Positions 1 to 7,847 of a stretch of 64,000 nucleotides of DNA are shown here, piece by piece. Both the position numbers and the translations under genes were made by a program. This DNA is from JACDAN01 sp963847235 (lineage in GTDB: Bacteria; Actinomycetota; Thermoleophilia; Gaiellales; Gaiellaceae): assembly GCA_963847235.1 (NCBI GenBank), contig CAWJYU010000005.1, forward strand, positions 1 through 64,000, written 5' to 3'. Position 1 is the first letter of the stretch, and the number at the start of each line of letters is the position of its first letter. Below the pieces are notes generated by a model. It did no database searches, had not been told where the DNA came from, and saw nothing but the letters and a program-made list of their open reading frames with translations.

Positions 1-95
1 AGGCAGACGCGTTCGTAACCCTGAACGCGGAGCTCGCTCGCCAGGTGGGAGGCATTGTCCCCACGGCGACGATCGACGCGCTGAAAAGGGCGTGA
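1..95 (+). CDS. C-terminal end of an unidentified protein (cut by window edge)
   Basis: An open frame enters from the left edge (codons in phase with base 3) and ends at TGA 93-95. The last 30 residues end in TIDALKRA. They look like ordinary protein, but I cannot assign a family from so little sequence. A strong hairpin follows directly, which fits a real gene end. Confidence 0.45.
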   Translation, partial: ADAFVTLNAELARQVGGIVPTATIDALKRA

Positions 96-111
96 CTATC
101 TGAGGGTCCAA

Positions 112-140
112 CGAGGGGGAGGCTCTACGCCTCCCCCTCG
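112..140. terminator. Strong GC hairpin between convergent genes
   Basis: A perfect 12-bp inverted repeat (112-123 with 129-140) closes a 5-nt loop (TCTAC). It lies between the partial plus-strand gene and the minus-strand gene at 165, so it probably terminates transcription from both sides. There is no T-tract, as is common in high-GC actinobacteria. Confidence 0.65.
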
Positions 141-164
141 GGCCGCAGGGCCGGACCCCCCGCC

Positions 165-695
165 TTACGGCCTCTTGGACTTCGATGAGACGCACTTGCC
201 GAACGCATTCGCCTTTCCGCCGTACTTGGCGGTGAAGGCTGCACGGTCGGCAGCGCGCTCGGTCTTGCAGGCCTTGGCGGCCTTCATCAGGGCCGCTTCC
301 TGCTGCGCGTTTGCGGTCGTCGCCTTCGACGAGACGCACTTGCCGTACGCGTTGCGGTCGTTCTTGTTCTTGCCGTAGAACTCGGCGAACGACATGCCGC
401 CGTGGGCGGCCCGGAAAGCGGCTTCGGGCATGGCCATCTCGGCCTTGCACGTCTTCGCTGCGTTCGTCCGGTTGGCCGCGGCGGCACGGGCGTGCTTGGA
501 GACGCACTTGCCCATGGCGTTGGCGCCTGTCCCGCCCGGCGCGTACAGCGCCTTGAAGTTCGCAAGGCCCAGCGTGGCGAGCTCGGTCTTACAGAACTGC
601 GCCGGGCTCTTGCCCTGGCCGCCGTTCTCGGCCAGCGCTGACGGAGCCAGCACGAGCGCGGCGATCAGGAGGAGAAGACAGTGCTTCATGTTCAT
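165..695 (-). CDS. Secreted protein with three Cys-pair repeats, function unknown
   Basis: The 176-aa product has a clear Sec signal peptide at residues 1-22 (MNMKHCLLLLIAALVLAPSALA). The mature part is three copies of one module. Each begins with a Cys inside a C-K-x-E helix and ends in N-A-x-G-K-C-V-S, with F-x-x-x-Y/H-G in between (roughly residues 34-68, 82-124 and 140-172). Each module therefore holds two Cys, probably one disulfide per module. The linkers are Ala-rich and predicted helical. I do not recognise a named domain. The gene is divergent from the ECF sigma factor at 829 across 133 bp, so it may belong to that sigma factor's regulon; this is inferred from position only. Confidence 0.8.
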   Translation of the reverse strand: MNMKHCLLLLIAALVLAPSALAENGGQGKSPAQFCKTELATLGLANFKALYAPGGTGANAMGKCVSKHARAAAANRTNAAKTCKAEMAMPEAAFRAAHGGMSFAEFYGKNKNDRNAYGKCVSSKATTANAQQEAALMKAAKACKTERAADRAAFTAKYGGKANAFGKCVSSKSKRP

Positions 696-761
696 CGGTC
701 GTGCTCCTTCGGTTCTTGGGTTAGGGGTCGCCTGTCAGTGAGGTAGACCCGCTGGCCGCCC

Positions 762-783
762 GGAACCGGCGCATTGGGCTCGT
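762..783 (+). promoter_or_regulatory. Possible ECF-type promoter upstream of the sigma gene
   Basis: GGAACC (762-767) followed by CGTAAA starting at 781 resembles the GGAAC ... CGT elements used by many ECF sigma factors and would allow autoregulation. The spacer is about 14 nt, shorter than the usual 16-17, so this is a weak call. Confidence 0.2.
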
Positions 784-828
784 AAATTTTCGGTAAGCAG
801 CCGTTTTTCGGCCACAAGAGGCCGCATA

Positions 829-2214
829 GTGCGGTTGATGTCAGCGCTGTTCCGCGGAATAGGCGCACCGAGCTTCGATCGCCTCTACCGGCGCCACGCA
901 GCGGGTGTCTACCGCTACGTCTACGCGGTGCTCGGGAACCACGCGGACGCAGAGGACGTCACGCAGCAGACGTTCCTCAACGCCTACCGCGCGATGGCCC
1001 AGGGTACGAAGCCGCGAAAGGCCGAGAACTGGCTGCTGACGATCGCGCACAACGAGGTGCGCCGCCACTTCCGGCGGACCCTCGGCAAGCCCATGGAGGT
1101 CGAGCTGGACGAGGAACTGGCGGACCCGACGCCGGACGTGGACGACCCCAGCCTCGCCGACGTCCTACGCGCCCTCCAGCACCTGCCGCCGTCGCAGCGC
1201 GCGGCGCTCGTCATGCGCGAGTTCGAGGGACGTTCGTATGCCGAGATCGCCGAGATCCTCGACGTGACGCCCGATGCGCTCGAGGGGCTGATCTTCCGTG
1301 CCCGCAGAGGCCTCGCCGAGCAGCTCGAAGGGGCGCTCACATGCGCCGATGCCGAGGACGTGCTTCTGCGCCGCCTGGACGGCCGGCTTCCGCGCCGTGA
1401 GTCCCGCCGCTTGAAGGAACACCTCCGCGAGTGTCCGGCCTGCGTGCGGTTCTCGACCGTACAGAAGCGCCAGCGCTCGCTCCTGAAGGGACTGTCGGTG
1501 CTGCCGATCCCGGCTTCGCTCTATCTCTTCCGCGGCGAGCAAGCGGCGCTCGCAGCGACCGGAGTCGGCACCGCGACGGCGGCCGGTGGAACCGCGGCCG
1601 TCGGCGGCGGCGCGGCCGCAACCGGGGCCCTCGGCCTCGTGGTCAAGGCGGCGGCAGTGACGGCGAGTGCAGCCGTCGTCGGCGGCGTGGGGTACGGCGT
1701 CTCCACAGGGTCCGCGAGCGGCCGCGAGGAGGCCGAGCGCCGGGCTTCGCACGTCGCTGCGGTCGGGCAGACGCGCCTCGGGCAGAGGGCGGCCGAGGTT
1801 CACGCGGCGCTCAGCCGAGGCGAACGGCCCGGACCCGCGCGCCCGGCCAACGCCCGTTCGCGTCGGAAGGCGTCGAAACCGAAGACGCAGCCGGCTCGGG
1901 CCCGTGCTGCCGAGCAGCAAGCCCGCGGGAAGAAGCACGCGGCCAGGCGGTCGCATCGGCCCCCGGAGGCGGCGCCGAAGAAGGCGTCCCCGCACGGGAA
2001 AGGGTCGCGCAAGCCGTCGGCGTCGCGAGCGACCGTGCCGCGCGACCGCGCGCAGAAGGCGGCAACGCGCGGAGGGCCGACCGCGAAACGCACCCGGCCC
2101 GTGTCGGCCCGGCCGAAGCCAGACTCGAAGAAGCCGCCCCCGACGAAACAGGCTCAGCGGGAGGAGACGGCCGCGCCGATAGGGAAGCGCGGACCGGATC
2201 AGCAGCCGAAGTAG
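829..2214 (+). CDS. ECF-type RNA polymerase sigma factor with fused zinc anti-sigma motif and long basic tail
   Basis: The 461-aa product has sigma-70 region 2 at about residues 15-58 (FDRLYRRHAAGVYRYVY, then DAEDVTQQTFLNAYRAM). Region 4 is at about 113-168, with the helix-turn-helix SYAEIAEILDVTPDALEGL. A ZAS/zf-HC2-like motif follows: C172, then H198-x3-C202-x2-C205. In classic systems this motif is in a separate anti-sigma factor. Residues ~240-295 are Ala/Gly-rich and hydrophobic, possibly one membrane segment. Residues ~300-461 are Arg/Lys/Pro-rich low complexity. GTG 829 is preferred to ATG 838 because AAGAGG at 816-821 is well spaced from it. The architecture suggests a self-inhibited or membrane-tethered sigma factor; this is inference. 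Confidence 0.88.
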   Translation: MRLMSALFRGIGAPSFDRLYRRHAAGVYRYVYAVLGNHADAEDVTQQTFLNAYRAMAQGTKPRKAENWLLTIAHNEVRRHFRRTLGKPMEVELDEELADPTPDVDDPSLADVLRALQHLPPSQRAALVMREFEGRSYAEIAEILDVTPDALEGLIFRARRGLAEQLEGALTCADAEDVLLRRLDGRLPRRESRRLKEHLRECPACVRFSTVQKRQRSLLKGLSVLPIPASLYLFRGEQAALAATGVGTATAAGGTAAVGGGAAATGALGLVVKAAAVTASAAVVGGVGYGVSTGSASGREEAERRASHVAAVGQTRLGQRAAEVHAALSRGERPGPARPANARSRRKASKPKTQPARARAAEQQARGKKHAARRSHRPPEAAPKKASPHGKGSRKPSASRATVPRDRAQKAATRGGPTAKRTRPVSARPKPDSKKPPPTKQAQREETAAPIGKRGPDQQPK

Positions 2215-2271
2215 TCTCCGCCAGGCCGACGGCGCCACCCAACTGCGCCGGGTGGTGATGCGCATCTACCT

Positions 2272-3432
2272 CTAGGCGAGCTCCGGGTGCCGGACCTGGA
2301 GGCGGACCGTGCGATAGCGGATCACCTCGTACGCGACCACGAGTGAGCAGACGGCGCTGACAAGTGCGAGTGCGGCCAGCGCCGGGATCGCGACCGCGAC
2401 GGGAATCAAGGCGAGGAGCACGACGGCGCCGACGGTCCGGCGCCGGAAGACGTAGCCGGTCGCTCGAAAGAGGAACGCGATGTGACCGAGCAGGTAGAGG
2501 GCTGCGCCGCCACAGAGTCCCATTGCGGGCACCGTGTCGAGCGACTCACCCACGTGGTCGAGCGTCGTCTTGAGGCCGAGGGCGAAGAGGACGATGCCGG
2601 CGACCATCGGCAAATGGAGGTAGCTGTAGGCGTGCAGCGCGAGGCGGTGCCGCTCCAGGCCCGTCGACTCCGCGAGCCTCCGCCGCGCGATGATCGAGGC
2701 CACGTCGAAGTAGAGCCACCAGAGCGCGGAGATGACGACGATTCCGAGCGACGCGGCAGTGATGACCCCCGTATCGAGGTCGAAACCGGCGCCGACGCCG
2801 ATCGCGATGAGCGACTCCCCGAGCGCGATCAGGACGATCAGCCCGTGCCGCTCGGCGAAATGCTCGGGCGCGACTCTCCAGCCGCGACCCACGCCGATCA
2901 CGGCCGGCCCGAGATAGTCGATCGTGAGCGCGACGACCCACACGGCGATGCGCTCGTTTCCGTCGAGGAAGCCGGCCAGCACGAGCAGCATGGCGCTGAA
3001 GAGCGCCGTCGGCACGAAGCTGAGGAGCGCGCCCCGGCGGTCGGGATCGTCTCGAACGACGGTGACGGAGAGCACGAGGTGGAGGACGCGGACGAGGAGG
3101 TACGCCACACCGAACAGCACCGCGTCGTCTCCGAAGGCGCCCGGAACCGCCAGGGCCACGCCGAACATCGAGCCCATCGAGGCGAGCATCACCAGCCGAA
3201 CGCCACCCTCGTCCACGTCGGTCGCGCTCGTGAGCCAGGCGTAAGCGGTCCAGGCCCACCAGAGCGCCACGAGGACGAGCAGCCCGCGAAAGACTCCACC
3301 CCAGGTCGGGTCGTCGGCGAGCATGATCGTCACCTGCGTCATCGCGAACACGAAGGTCAGGTCGAAGAAGAGCTCGAGCGGCGTGACCTCGTGCTCGTCG
3401 CTGCCCTCGAGCCTGGGCTCCGCGTTGCTCAT
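2272..3432 (-). CDS. ltrA: Low temperature requirement protein A (LtrA) family membrane protein
   Basis: The 386-aa polytopic membrane protein has the LtrA N-terminal signature (TPLELFFDLTFVFAMTQ at about residues 16-32) and about ten hydrophobic segments. The family is named for a Listeria gene needed for growth at low temperature, but its biochemical role is unknown. The start is placed at the ATG of MSNAEPRLEG. The frame stays open 63 nt further upstream, but that stretch is Arg-rich non-family sequence. No operon partner is evident; the plus-strand HAD gene starts 136 bp away. Confidence 0.85.
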   Translation of the reverse strand: MSNAEPRLEGSDEHEVTPLELFFDLTFVFAMTQVTIMLADDPTWGGVFRGLLVLVALWWAWTAYAWLTSATDVDEGGVRLVMLASMGSMFGVALAVPGAFGDDAVLFGVAYLLVRVLHLVLSVTVVRDDPDRRGALLSFVPTALFSAMLLVLAGFLDGNERIAVWVVALTIDYLGPAVIGVGRGWRVAPEHFAERHGLIVLIALGESLIAIGVGAGFDLDTGVITAASLGIVVISALWWLYFDVASIIARRRLAESTGLERHRLALHAYSYLHLPMVAGIVLFALGLKTTLDHVGESLDTVPAMGLCGGAALYLLGHIAFLFRATGYVFRRRTVGAVVLLALIPVAVAIPALAALALVSAVCSLVVAYEVIRYRTVRLQVRHPELA

Positions 3433-3568
3433 CAGGTCGGGATCTCGGTGTCCGGGTCGACCTCGTCGCCGCAGTCCTCGAGCTCGGCCTCCCACTCCAT
3501 CGGGCCATCCTCAACAAGTCGCAGGACGACAACGAGGACTCGAGCTTCCGGACCGGTAGACCTCCAGG

Positions 3569-4225
3569 GTGCAGATCCGCGCGCTGCTCTTCGACTTCGA
3601 CGGGCTGATCGTCGACACCGAGACGCCCTCGTACGCCTCGTGGCAGGAGGTCTTCCACCAGCACGGCCAGGAGCTTCCGCTCGACCGCTGGGCGGCAATC
3701 ATCGGGACGACCGGCGGATTCGACCCGCTGGACTACCTGGAGGAGCTGCACGGCCCGCTCGACCGCGACGCGCTGCGGACGCGCAAGCGCGACCGCGAGC
3801 TCGAGCTGCTGGAGATCGAGGAGCTTCGGCCGGGGATCCTCCACTACCTCGAGGAGGCCGGGCGACGCGGGCTCAAGACGGCCATCGTCTCGAGCTCGTC
3901 ACGTCCCTGGGTCGACCGGCACCTGGCCCGGCTCGAGCAGGCCGAGCACTTCGACGAGATCGTTACCGCCGACCACGACCCGGAACGGTCGAAGCCGCGC
4001 CCGACGCTCTACCTGGAGGCGCTCGACCGGCTCGGCGTCTCCGCCGGCGAGGCGATCGCCTTCGAGGACTCGCCCAACGGCGTCAAGGCGGCCAAGGCGG
4101 CGGGGATCTTCACGGTCGCCGTGCCGAACGGGGTCACGATCGCCCTGGGGCTCGGCGAGGCCGACCTCGTCGTGGCGTCACTCGACGAGCTCGACCTCGA
4201 CGAGCTTCTGAACCGCAGTCTGTAA
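3569..4225 (+). CDS. HAD-superfamily hydrolase, beta-phosphoglucomutase-like
   Basis: The 218-aa product carries all four HAD motifs. Motif I is LLFDFDGLIVDTE (residues ~6-18, nucleophile and acid/base Asp). Motif II is the Ser in IVSSSSR. Motif III is the Lys in RSKPRPTLY. Motif IV is FEDSPNGV. The helical cap inserted after motif I makes it subfamily IA, as in beta-phosphoglucomutase and phosphoglycolate phosphatase. It is a soluble phosphatase or mutase of unknown substrate. The start is GTG 3569. It is followed by a strong terminator hairpin. Confidence 0.85.
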   Translation: MQIRALLFDFDGLIVDTETPSYASWQEVFHQHGQELPLDRWAAIIGTTGGFDPLDYLEELHGPLDRDALRTRKRDRELELLEIEELRPGILHYLEEAGRRGLKTAIVSSSSRPWVDRHLARLEQAEHFDEIVTADHDPERSKPRPTLYLEALDRLGVSAGEAIAFEDSPNGVKAAKAAGIFTVAVPNGVTIALGLGEADLVVASLDELDLDELLNRSL

Positions 4226-4228
4226 AGG

Positions 4229-4260
4229 GCTGCAACGGCGGGCCGCTCCGCCGTTGCAGC
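4229..4260. terminator. Bidirectional terminator hairpin
   Basis: A perfect 13-bp stem (4229-4241 with 4248-4260) closes a 6-nt loop (GCCGCT). It begins a few bases after the HAD stop codon and ends 12 bases before the convergent PRC-barrel gene's stop codon, so it can serve both genes. Confidence 0.75.
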
Positions 4261-4271
4261 GTCGAGCTTGG

Positions 4272-4634
4272 CTACTGAGTGTCCCGGTAGCCGGCGCCGC
4301 CGGAGCCGTAGTAGCCGCCGATCTCCTCGCGGTACGCGGGCTCGGTGTACGTGTCCTCGTCGAACTCGGGCGAGTCCTTGATCTCATCCTTCGTCCGGTT
4401 GACGTAGACCTTCTCCTCCGCGGAGTCGACGCGGTCGATCACGCCCGCCGGCAGCAGAACCTTCTTGCCGAAGATCCACGGGCCGGTGTCGACGACGATG
4501 TAGCTGCCATCGACGTCGTTCGACGCCTCGTCGATGCTTCCGATCGAGCCGTCGATGGCCTCGACCTTGAAGCCGGTCAGGTCCATCGAGCTGATGTTGG
4601 TGTCTCTGTGAGTCCAGAGATCGGTCGTGGACAT
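4272..4634 (-). CDS. PRC-barrel domain protein
   Basis: The 120-aa protein has a PRC-barrel beta-sheet fold over residues ~12-85, recognised by GFKVEAIDGSIGSIDEAS and the following SYIVVDTGPWIFGKKVLLPA. The tail is acidic and Tyr/Gly-rich. PRC-barrels occur in photosynthetic reaction-centre H subunits, in RimM, and in many small stress or envelope proteins of this kind; the specific role is unknown. An AGGAGG-type ribosome site sits 5-6 nt before the ATG. It is divergent from the 93-aa ORF at 4711. Confidence 0.85.
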   Translation of the reverse strand: MSTTDLWTHRDTNISSMDLTGFKVEAIDGSIGSIDEASNDVDGSYIVVDTGPWIFGKKVLLPAGVIDRVDSAEEKVYVNRTKDEIKDSPEFDEDTYTEPAYREEIGGYYGSGGAGYRDTQ

Positions 4635-4710
4635 GCATTTCCTCCTTGTTTCGACTGCCTAGGTCCTGCCCGGGACTCTTGGCCGCAAACCTGCTGCCGA
4701 TAACCATTCA

Positions 4711-4992
4711 ATGCAGCAGCCGAACTGGGACGATCTCGACCTCGAGGCGCTCGAAATGGAGCTGAGAAACACGCTTCCGGGGCCCGAGGCCGAGAAGATG
4801 GTCTGGGCGTTCGAGCGGGCCCTGGCGGTCGCCAGCATCGACGGCGACCTCCTCCGCTACCTCTTTGCCGCGACCGCCTCACTCCTCGCCGCGGCGGAGG
4901 CCTCGACACCGCGGACGGTGTTCGAGGCCTTCTTCCGCCGCTCGGTCTCGGACGAGGAATGGCGCGACCGCTACGCCGAGCTGCTCGCCTAG
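4711..4992 (+). CDS. Hypothetical helical protein (93 aa)
   Basis: The short soluble, probably all-helical acidic protein begins MQQPNWDDLDLEALEMEL. Its coding composition looks real, but I recognise no domain. It is divergent from the PRC-barrel gene with 76 bp between them. Its last codons overlap the end of the convergent beta-propeller gene by 4 bp. Confidence 0.6.
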   Translation: MQQPNWDDLDLEALEMELRNTLPGPEAEKMVWAFERALAVASIDGDLLRYLFAATASLLAAAEASTPRTVFEAFFRRSVSDEEWRDRYAELLA

Positions 4993-5941
4993 CTCTCCAC
5001 CTTCGGGAACTGGTTGATCCAGTACTCGAAGTCCGGCGGAGGCGGGGTCGGCCTGAAGCGTGCATTGACCGCGTAGAGCCTGTCGCCGAAGTCGTCGATC
5101 GTGGTCGGGACGTCGAAGTCCGGGTCGGTCAGGTGGGCCCTCACGTCGCCCGACCGGAGGCTCCGCGAGAGCCGGATGACCGCGACCTTGTTGTCCCGGT
5201 TCTGCACGACGTAGAGCGTCCGTCCGTCGAGGAGGATGCCGTCGCCGTTCACGACCGGCTCGTCGAGGACGATCTCGCGCGTCTTTCCGGTACGCCGGTT
5301 GACCGTGAACAGCTTGCCGACGTTGGTCTGGACGATGATCAGCGTGCGCCCGTCGTGCGTCGTGTCGATGCCGTTGGCGTTGGTGCCCTCGCCATAGACG
5401 ATGGCGCCGCTGAGCGGAATGGAGGTCACCTCACCGCGTGTCCGTGTCCCTTCCCTCGATGGCCGTGTCCCTTCCCGTCGTACTCGATCGAGACGCGGTA
5501 GAGGAACGGCCGCCGGGAGTCCGTGAAGTACGCAGCACCGCGGGCGACGACCACGTCGTTCACGAATGTCGTCGTCTCCGTGGTGAAGCGATAGGTCTCC
5601 AGGAGCAGCCCGCTGCGGGCGCTGTAGACGAAGCCGCTCCCGGTCGGGCCGCCGGCCACGTACAGCTTTCCGTCGTGGAGCTCGACGCCGATGGACGCGC
5701 GTCCGGTCGCTCCCGGATTGATGATCTCGCCCTCGCCCGTCTTCAGGCTGCCGCGGTAGATCGCACCCGTCGGAATCGAGCCGACGTAGAAGGTCCCGCC
5801 CCGGCTGATCGCAATCCCCTCCGGCCGGAAGCCGTCGGGCAGGGCGATTTTCTCTGGCTTGGCTCCACCGGCCCCGAGCGGCGCGGCGAGCACAGACGCT
5901 GCAACCGCGAGCCAGGCCGTCAGAAGCGTGATCCGTCGCAT
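4989..5941 (-). pseudogene. Secreted SMP-30/gluconolactonase-like beta-propeller, split by a frameshift
   Basis: Two adjacent frames together make one product. The first (5941 to 5426, 171 aa) has a signal peptide (ITLLTAWLAVAASVLA) and propeller blades such as PEGIAISRGGTFYVGS. The second (from GTG 5429 to 4989, 146 aa) continues with NANGIDTTHDGRTLIIVQ and NGDGILLDGRTLYVVQ blades and ends in VNARF ... YWINQF, as expected for the family C-terminus. The frames meet in a GTGA overlap, so coupled translation of two half-proteins is possible. A single-gene frameshift (equivalent to one missing base) is more likely. The junction lies beside a 12-bp direct repeat (GTGTCCCTTCCC at 5443 and 5464), which could promote slippage or mis-assembly. 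Confidence 0.7.
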
Positions 5942-6035
5942 CAGAACAGTCCCCCCTTGGGATCGGTTTCAGCTTCGAGGGTCCTTACGTGCCCTGCGCG
6001 CCGTCGGATCACACTCGCGTGGCACACTGCTCGAG

Positions 6036-6428
6036 ATGACCAAGATCCAGAAGACTGACGCAGAATGGCGCGCGGAGCTCTCGCCCGAGCAGTATCGGAT
6101 CCTGCGCGAGAAGGGCACCGAGGCGCCGTTCACCGGCGAGTACGACCATACGTTCGAGGCGGGCACCTACCAGTGCGCCGGTTGCGGTGCGGAGCTGTTC
6201 GCGTCTGAGGCGAAGTACGACTCCGGCTGCGGCTGGCCCGCGTTCTCCGCGCCGGCCGAGGAGGAGGCGATCGACGAGGAGCGGGACGCGAGCTTCGGGA
6301 TGGTCCGCACGGAGGTCATGTGCTCGAACTGCGGCGGCCACCTCGGCCACGTCTTCCCGGACGGGCCGCACCCGACTGGCCTTCGCTACTGCATCAACTC
6401 CGCGGCGCTGAAGCTGGAAGAGCGCTAA
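6036..6428 (+). CDS. msrB: Peptide-methionine (R)-S-oxide reductase MsrB
   Basis: The 130-aa enzyme reduces methionine-R-sulfoxide in proteins, a cytoplasmic oxidative-damage repair step. Zinc ligands are C47-x2-C50 and C96-x2-C99. The CGWPAF motif is at 65-70, and the catalytic Cys is C119 in RYCINS. The length is typical. ATG 6036 is chosen because the family starts here (KTDAEWRAELSPEQY); the open frame upstream to 5859 is not conserved-looking. No msrA lies nearby. Confidence 0.95.
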   Translation: MTKIQKTDAEWRAELSPEQYRILREKGTEAPFTGEYDHTFEAGTYQCAGCGAELFASEAKYDSGCGWPAFSAPAEEEAIDEERDASFGMVRTEVMCSNCGGHLGHVFPDGPHPTGLRYCINSAALKLEER

Positions 6429-6464
6429 GAAACGCCGTCGCGAGGCCCTCCCAGCGCGCCCCGG

Positions 6465-6491
6465 GCCGATCGGTGTCGGACCCCGATCGGC
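6465..6491. terminator. Terminator hairpin between convergent genes
   Basis: A perfect 9-bp inverted repeat GCCGATCGG / CCGATCGGC (6465-6473 with 6483-6491) has a 9-nt loop. It lies between msrB and the convergent ferritin-like gene. Confidence 0.55.
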
Positions 6492-6544
6492 GTCAAGGGG
6501 CGAATGTGCCGAGAGGGTGACGAACTGTGCCCGGCGGTCGGGCG

Positions 6545-7372
6545 CTAGACGGACGGGATCGTGTACTCGATGTCGCGGACGTCAAGGCCGAGCGACGACG
6601 CGATCTTCACGCCTTCCTCGACCTCGGCCTTGACGCGCTGGAGGTCGCGGGTCCGCATCGAGCTCGTGATGAAGTCGCGCTCCTTCGGCCGCCAGAGGAC
6701 GTGGTCGACGAAGATCGGAAGCATCTTGCTCGCGCCCTTGATCATCCGATCCTTCGTCTGCTTGGACGCCGTTCGGAGCAGCACCCGCTCGTAGGCCATT
6801 CCCGAGCTGTGGTGGATGCCGTCGTCGATCGTCAAACGGCGGCAGAGGTCGGCGAGCACCGTTTCCGGCGCCGAGCGGGCGATCAGCCGGAACCGCGGGA
6901 TGATCATTCGCTCGAAGAAGACCTGCATCAACAAGACCTTCTCCTCGAGCGAGTCGAGCCCGAGGAAGATCTGCGCCAGCTTGTCGAGGTGCGGGTCCCG
7001 CTCGGTCGGCCCGCCGGCCTCGCCGACGAGCTTGAGCCAGGCCTCCACGTGGCGCGCCTCGTCCTGCGCCATCGTCGAGTAGTAGAGCTTCGCGTCGTGG
7101 TGGCGCGCCATCTCGAGCAGCTGCGCCGCCATCTCGACGGCGAGCGAGTCGGCTTGGAGCTGCTGCGTGACGACCGAGCGCCAGATCCCACGCCGCTTCT
7201 CGACCCGCTCCTTCGAGCCCGTGGTCTCCGGAATCGGCGGCAGCTCACCCCACGGCATGTCCCGGACCTGCCACTCCTGCTTCTTCGCGAGCTCGTAGTA
7301 GCGGTAGACCTCGGGCGCCTGCCCACCGGGCGCGACGTCTTCGACGGTCTGTCTCTCCTCGAGCGTGGCCAT
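6545..7372 (-). CDS. Ferritin-like diiron protein
   Basis: The 275-aa helical protein has the paired carboxylate and E-x-x-H pattern of ferritin-like diiron oxidases. The first half has Glu residues near 80-87 and DEARHVE at 104-110. The second half has FFERMIIPRF and TIDDGIHHSSG. It resembles AurF or RNR-R2-like oxygenases more than iron-storage ferritins. The substrate is unknown. The protein is soluble and has no signal peptide. The SnoaL-like gene lies 16 bp upstream on the same strand, so the two may be cotranscribed. Confidence 0.75.
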   Translation of the reverse strand: MATLEERQTVEDVAPGGQAPEVYRYYELAKKQEWQVRDMPWGELPPIPETTGSKERVEKRRGIWRSVVTQQLQADSLAVEMAAQLLEMARHHDAKLYYSTMAQDEARHVEAWLKLVGEAGGPTERDPHLDKLAQIFLGLDSLEEKVLLMQVFFERMIIPRFRLIARSAPETVLADLCRRLTIDDGIHHSSGMAYERVLLRTASKQTKDRMIKGASKMLPIFVDHVLWRPKERDFITSSMRTRDLQRVKAEVEEGVKIASSLGLDVRDIEYTIPSV

Positions 7373-7388
7373 GGCCCGGAGGATAGAG

Positions 7389-7826
7389 CTAAGAGGCGCC
7401 TAGTTCGAAGACGTGGACCTTCTCGCCCCGGAAGAGCCGGCGCTCGGGATCCCACGGGAAGAAGATGACGACGCCGAACTCGACCGCCTCACCGGTGGCG
7501 GTGTAGTCGAGCCAGTCGCGCTCGTGCGTCCCGGTCACGCGGGCTTCCTCGCAGACCCCCTGCGGGCCGACGACGATGTCGGTCAGCTGGAAGTCGATGT
7601 CCGGAAACGCGGTCAAGAGCCCTGTGTAGAACCGGGTCGCGCCCTCGTGGCCCTCCCAGCGGTGCGGCGTGCCGGCGATCTCGTAGACGCAGTCGTCCGT
7701 CAGCGTCGCCAGCAGCCCGGCGATGTCGCGGTTGTCCTCGGCCTTCGAGTGTTGCTTCCAGAGCTCTCGGACAGCGTCGACCTCGGCCGGGTCGACCTCC
7801 CGTTTCAGCAGTTCGCGGACGTCCAT
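7389..7826 (-). CDS. SnoaL/NTF2-like domain protein
   Basis: The 145-aa protein has the NTF2-like cone fold, recognised by the AEDNRDIAGLLATLTDDCVYEI helix-strand start, GHEGATRFYTGLLTAFPD, and the closing beta strands. Family members are polyketide cyclases, small isomerases or binding proteins. No catalytic assignment is possible here. ATG 7826 is chosen because the frame upstream of it overlaps the divergent CDF transporter and is non-coding-like. It leads directly into the ferritin-like gene. Confidence 0.8.
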   Translation of the reverse strand: MDVRELLKREVDPAEVDAVRELWKQHSKAEDNRDIAGLLATLTDDCVYEIAGTPHRWEGHEGATRFYTGLLTAFPDIDFQLTDIVVGPQGVCEEARVTGTHERDWLDYTATGEAVEFGVVIFFPWDPERRLFRGEKVHVFELGAS

Positions 7827-7847
7827 CAGCGTCAATACTCTCAGGCT

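Noticed and set aside
2482..4278. 598-aa open frame antisense to LtrA and in a shifted frame over the HAD gene
   Set aside because: Composition is His/Glu/Arg-rich, typical of antisense frames in high-GC DNA. LtrA and HAD motifs on the real frames explain the region.
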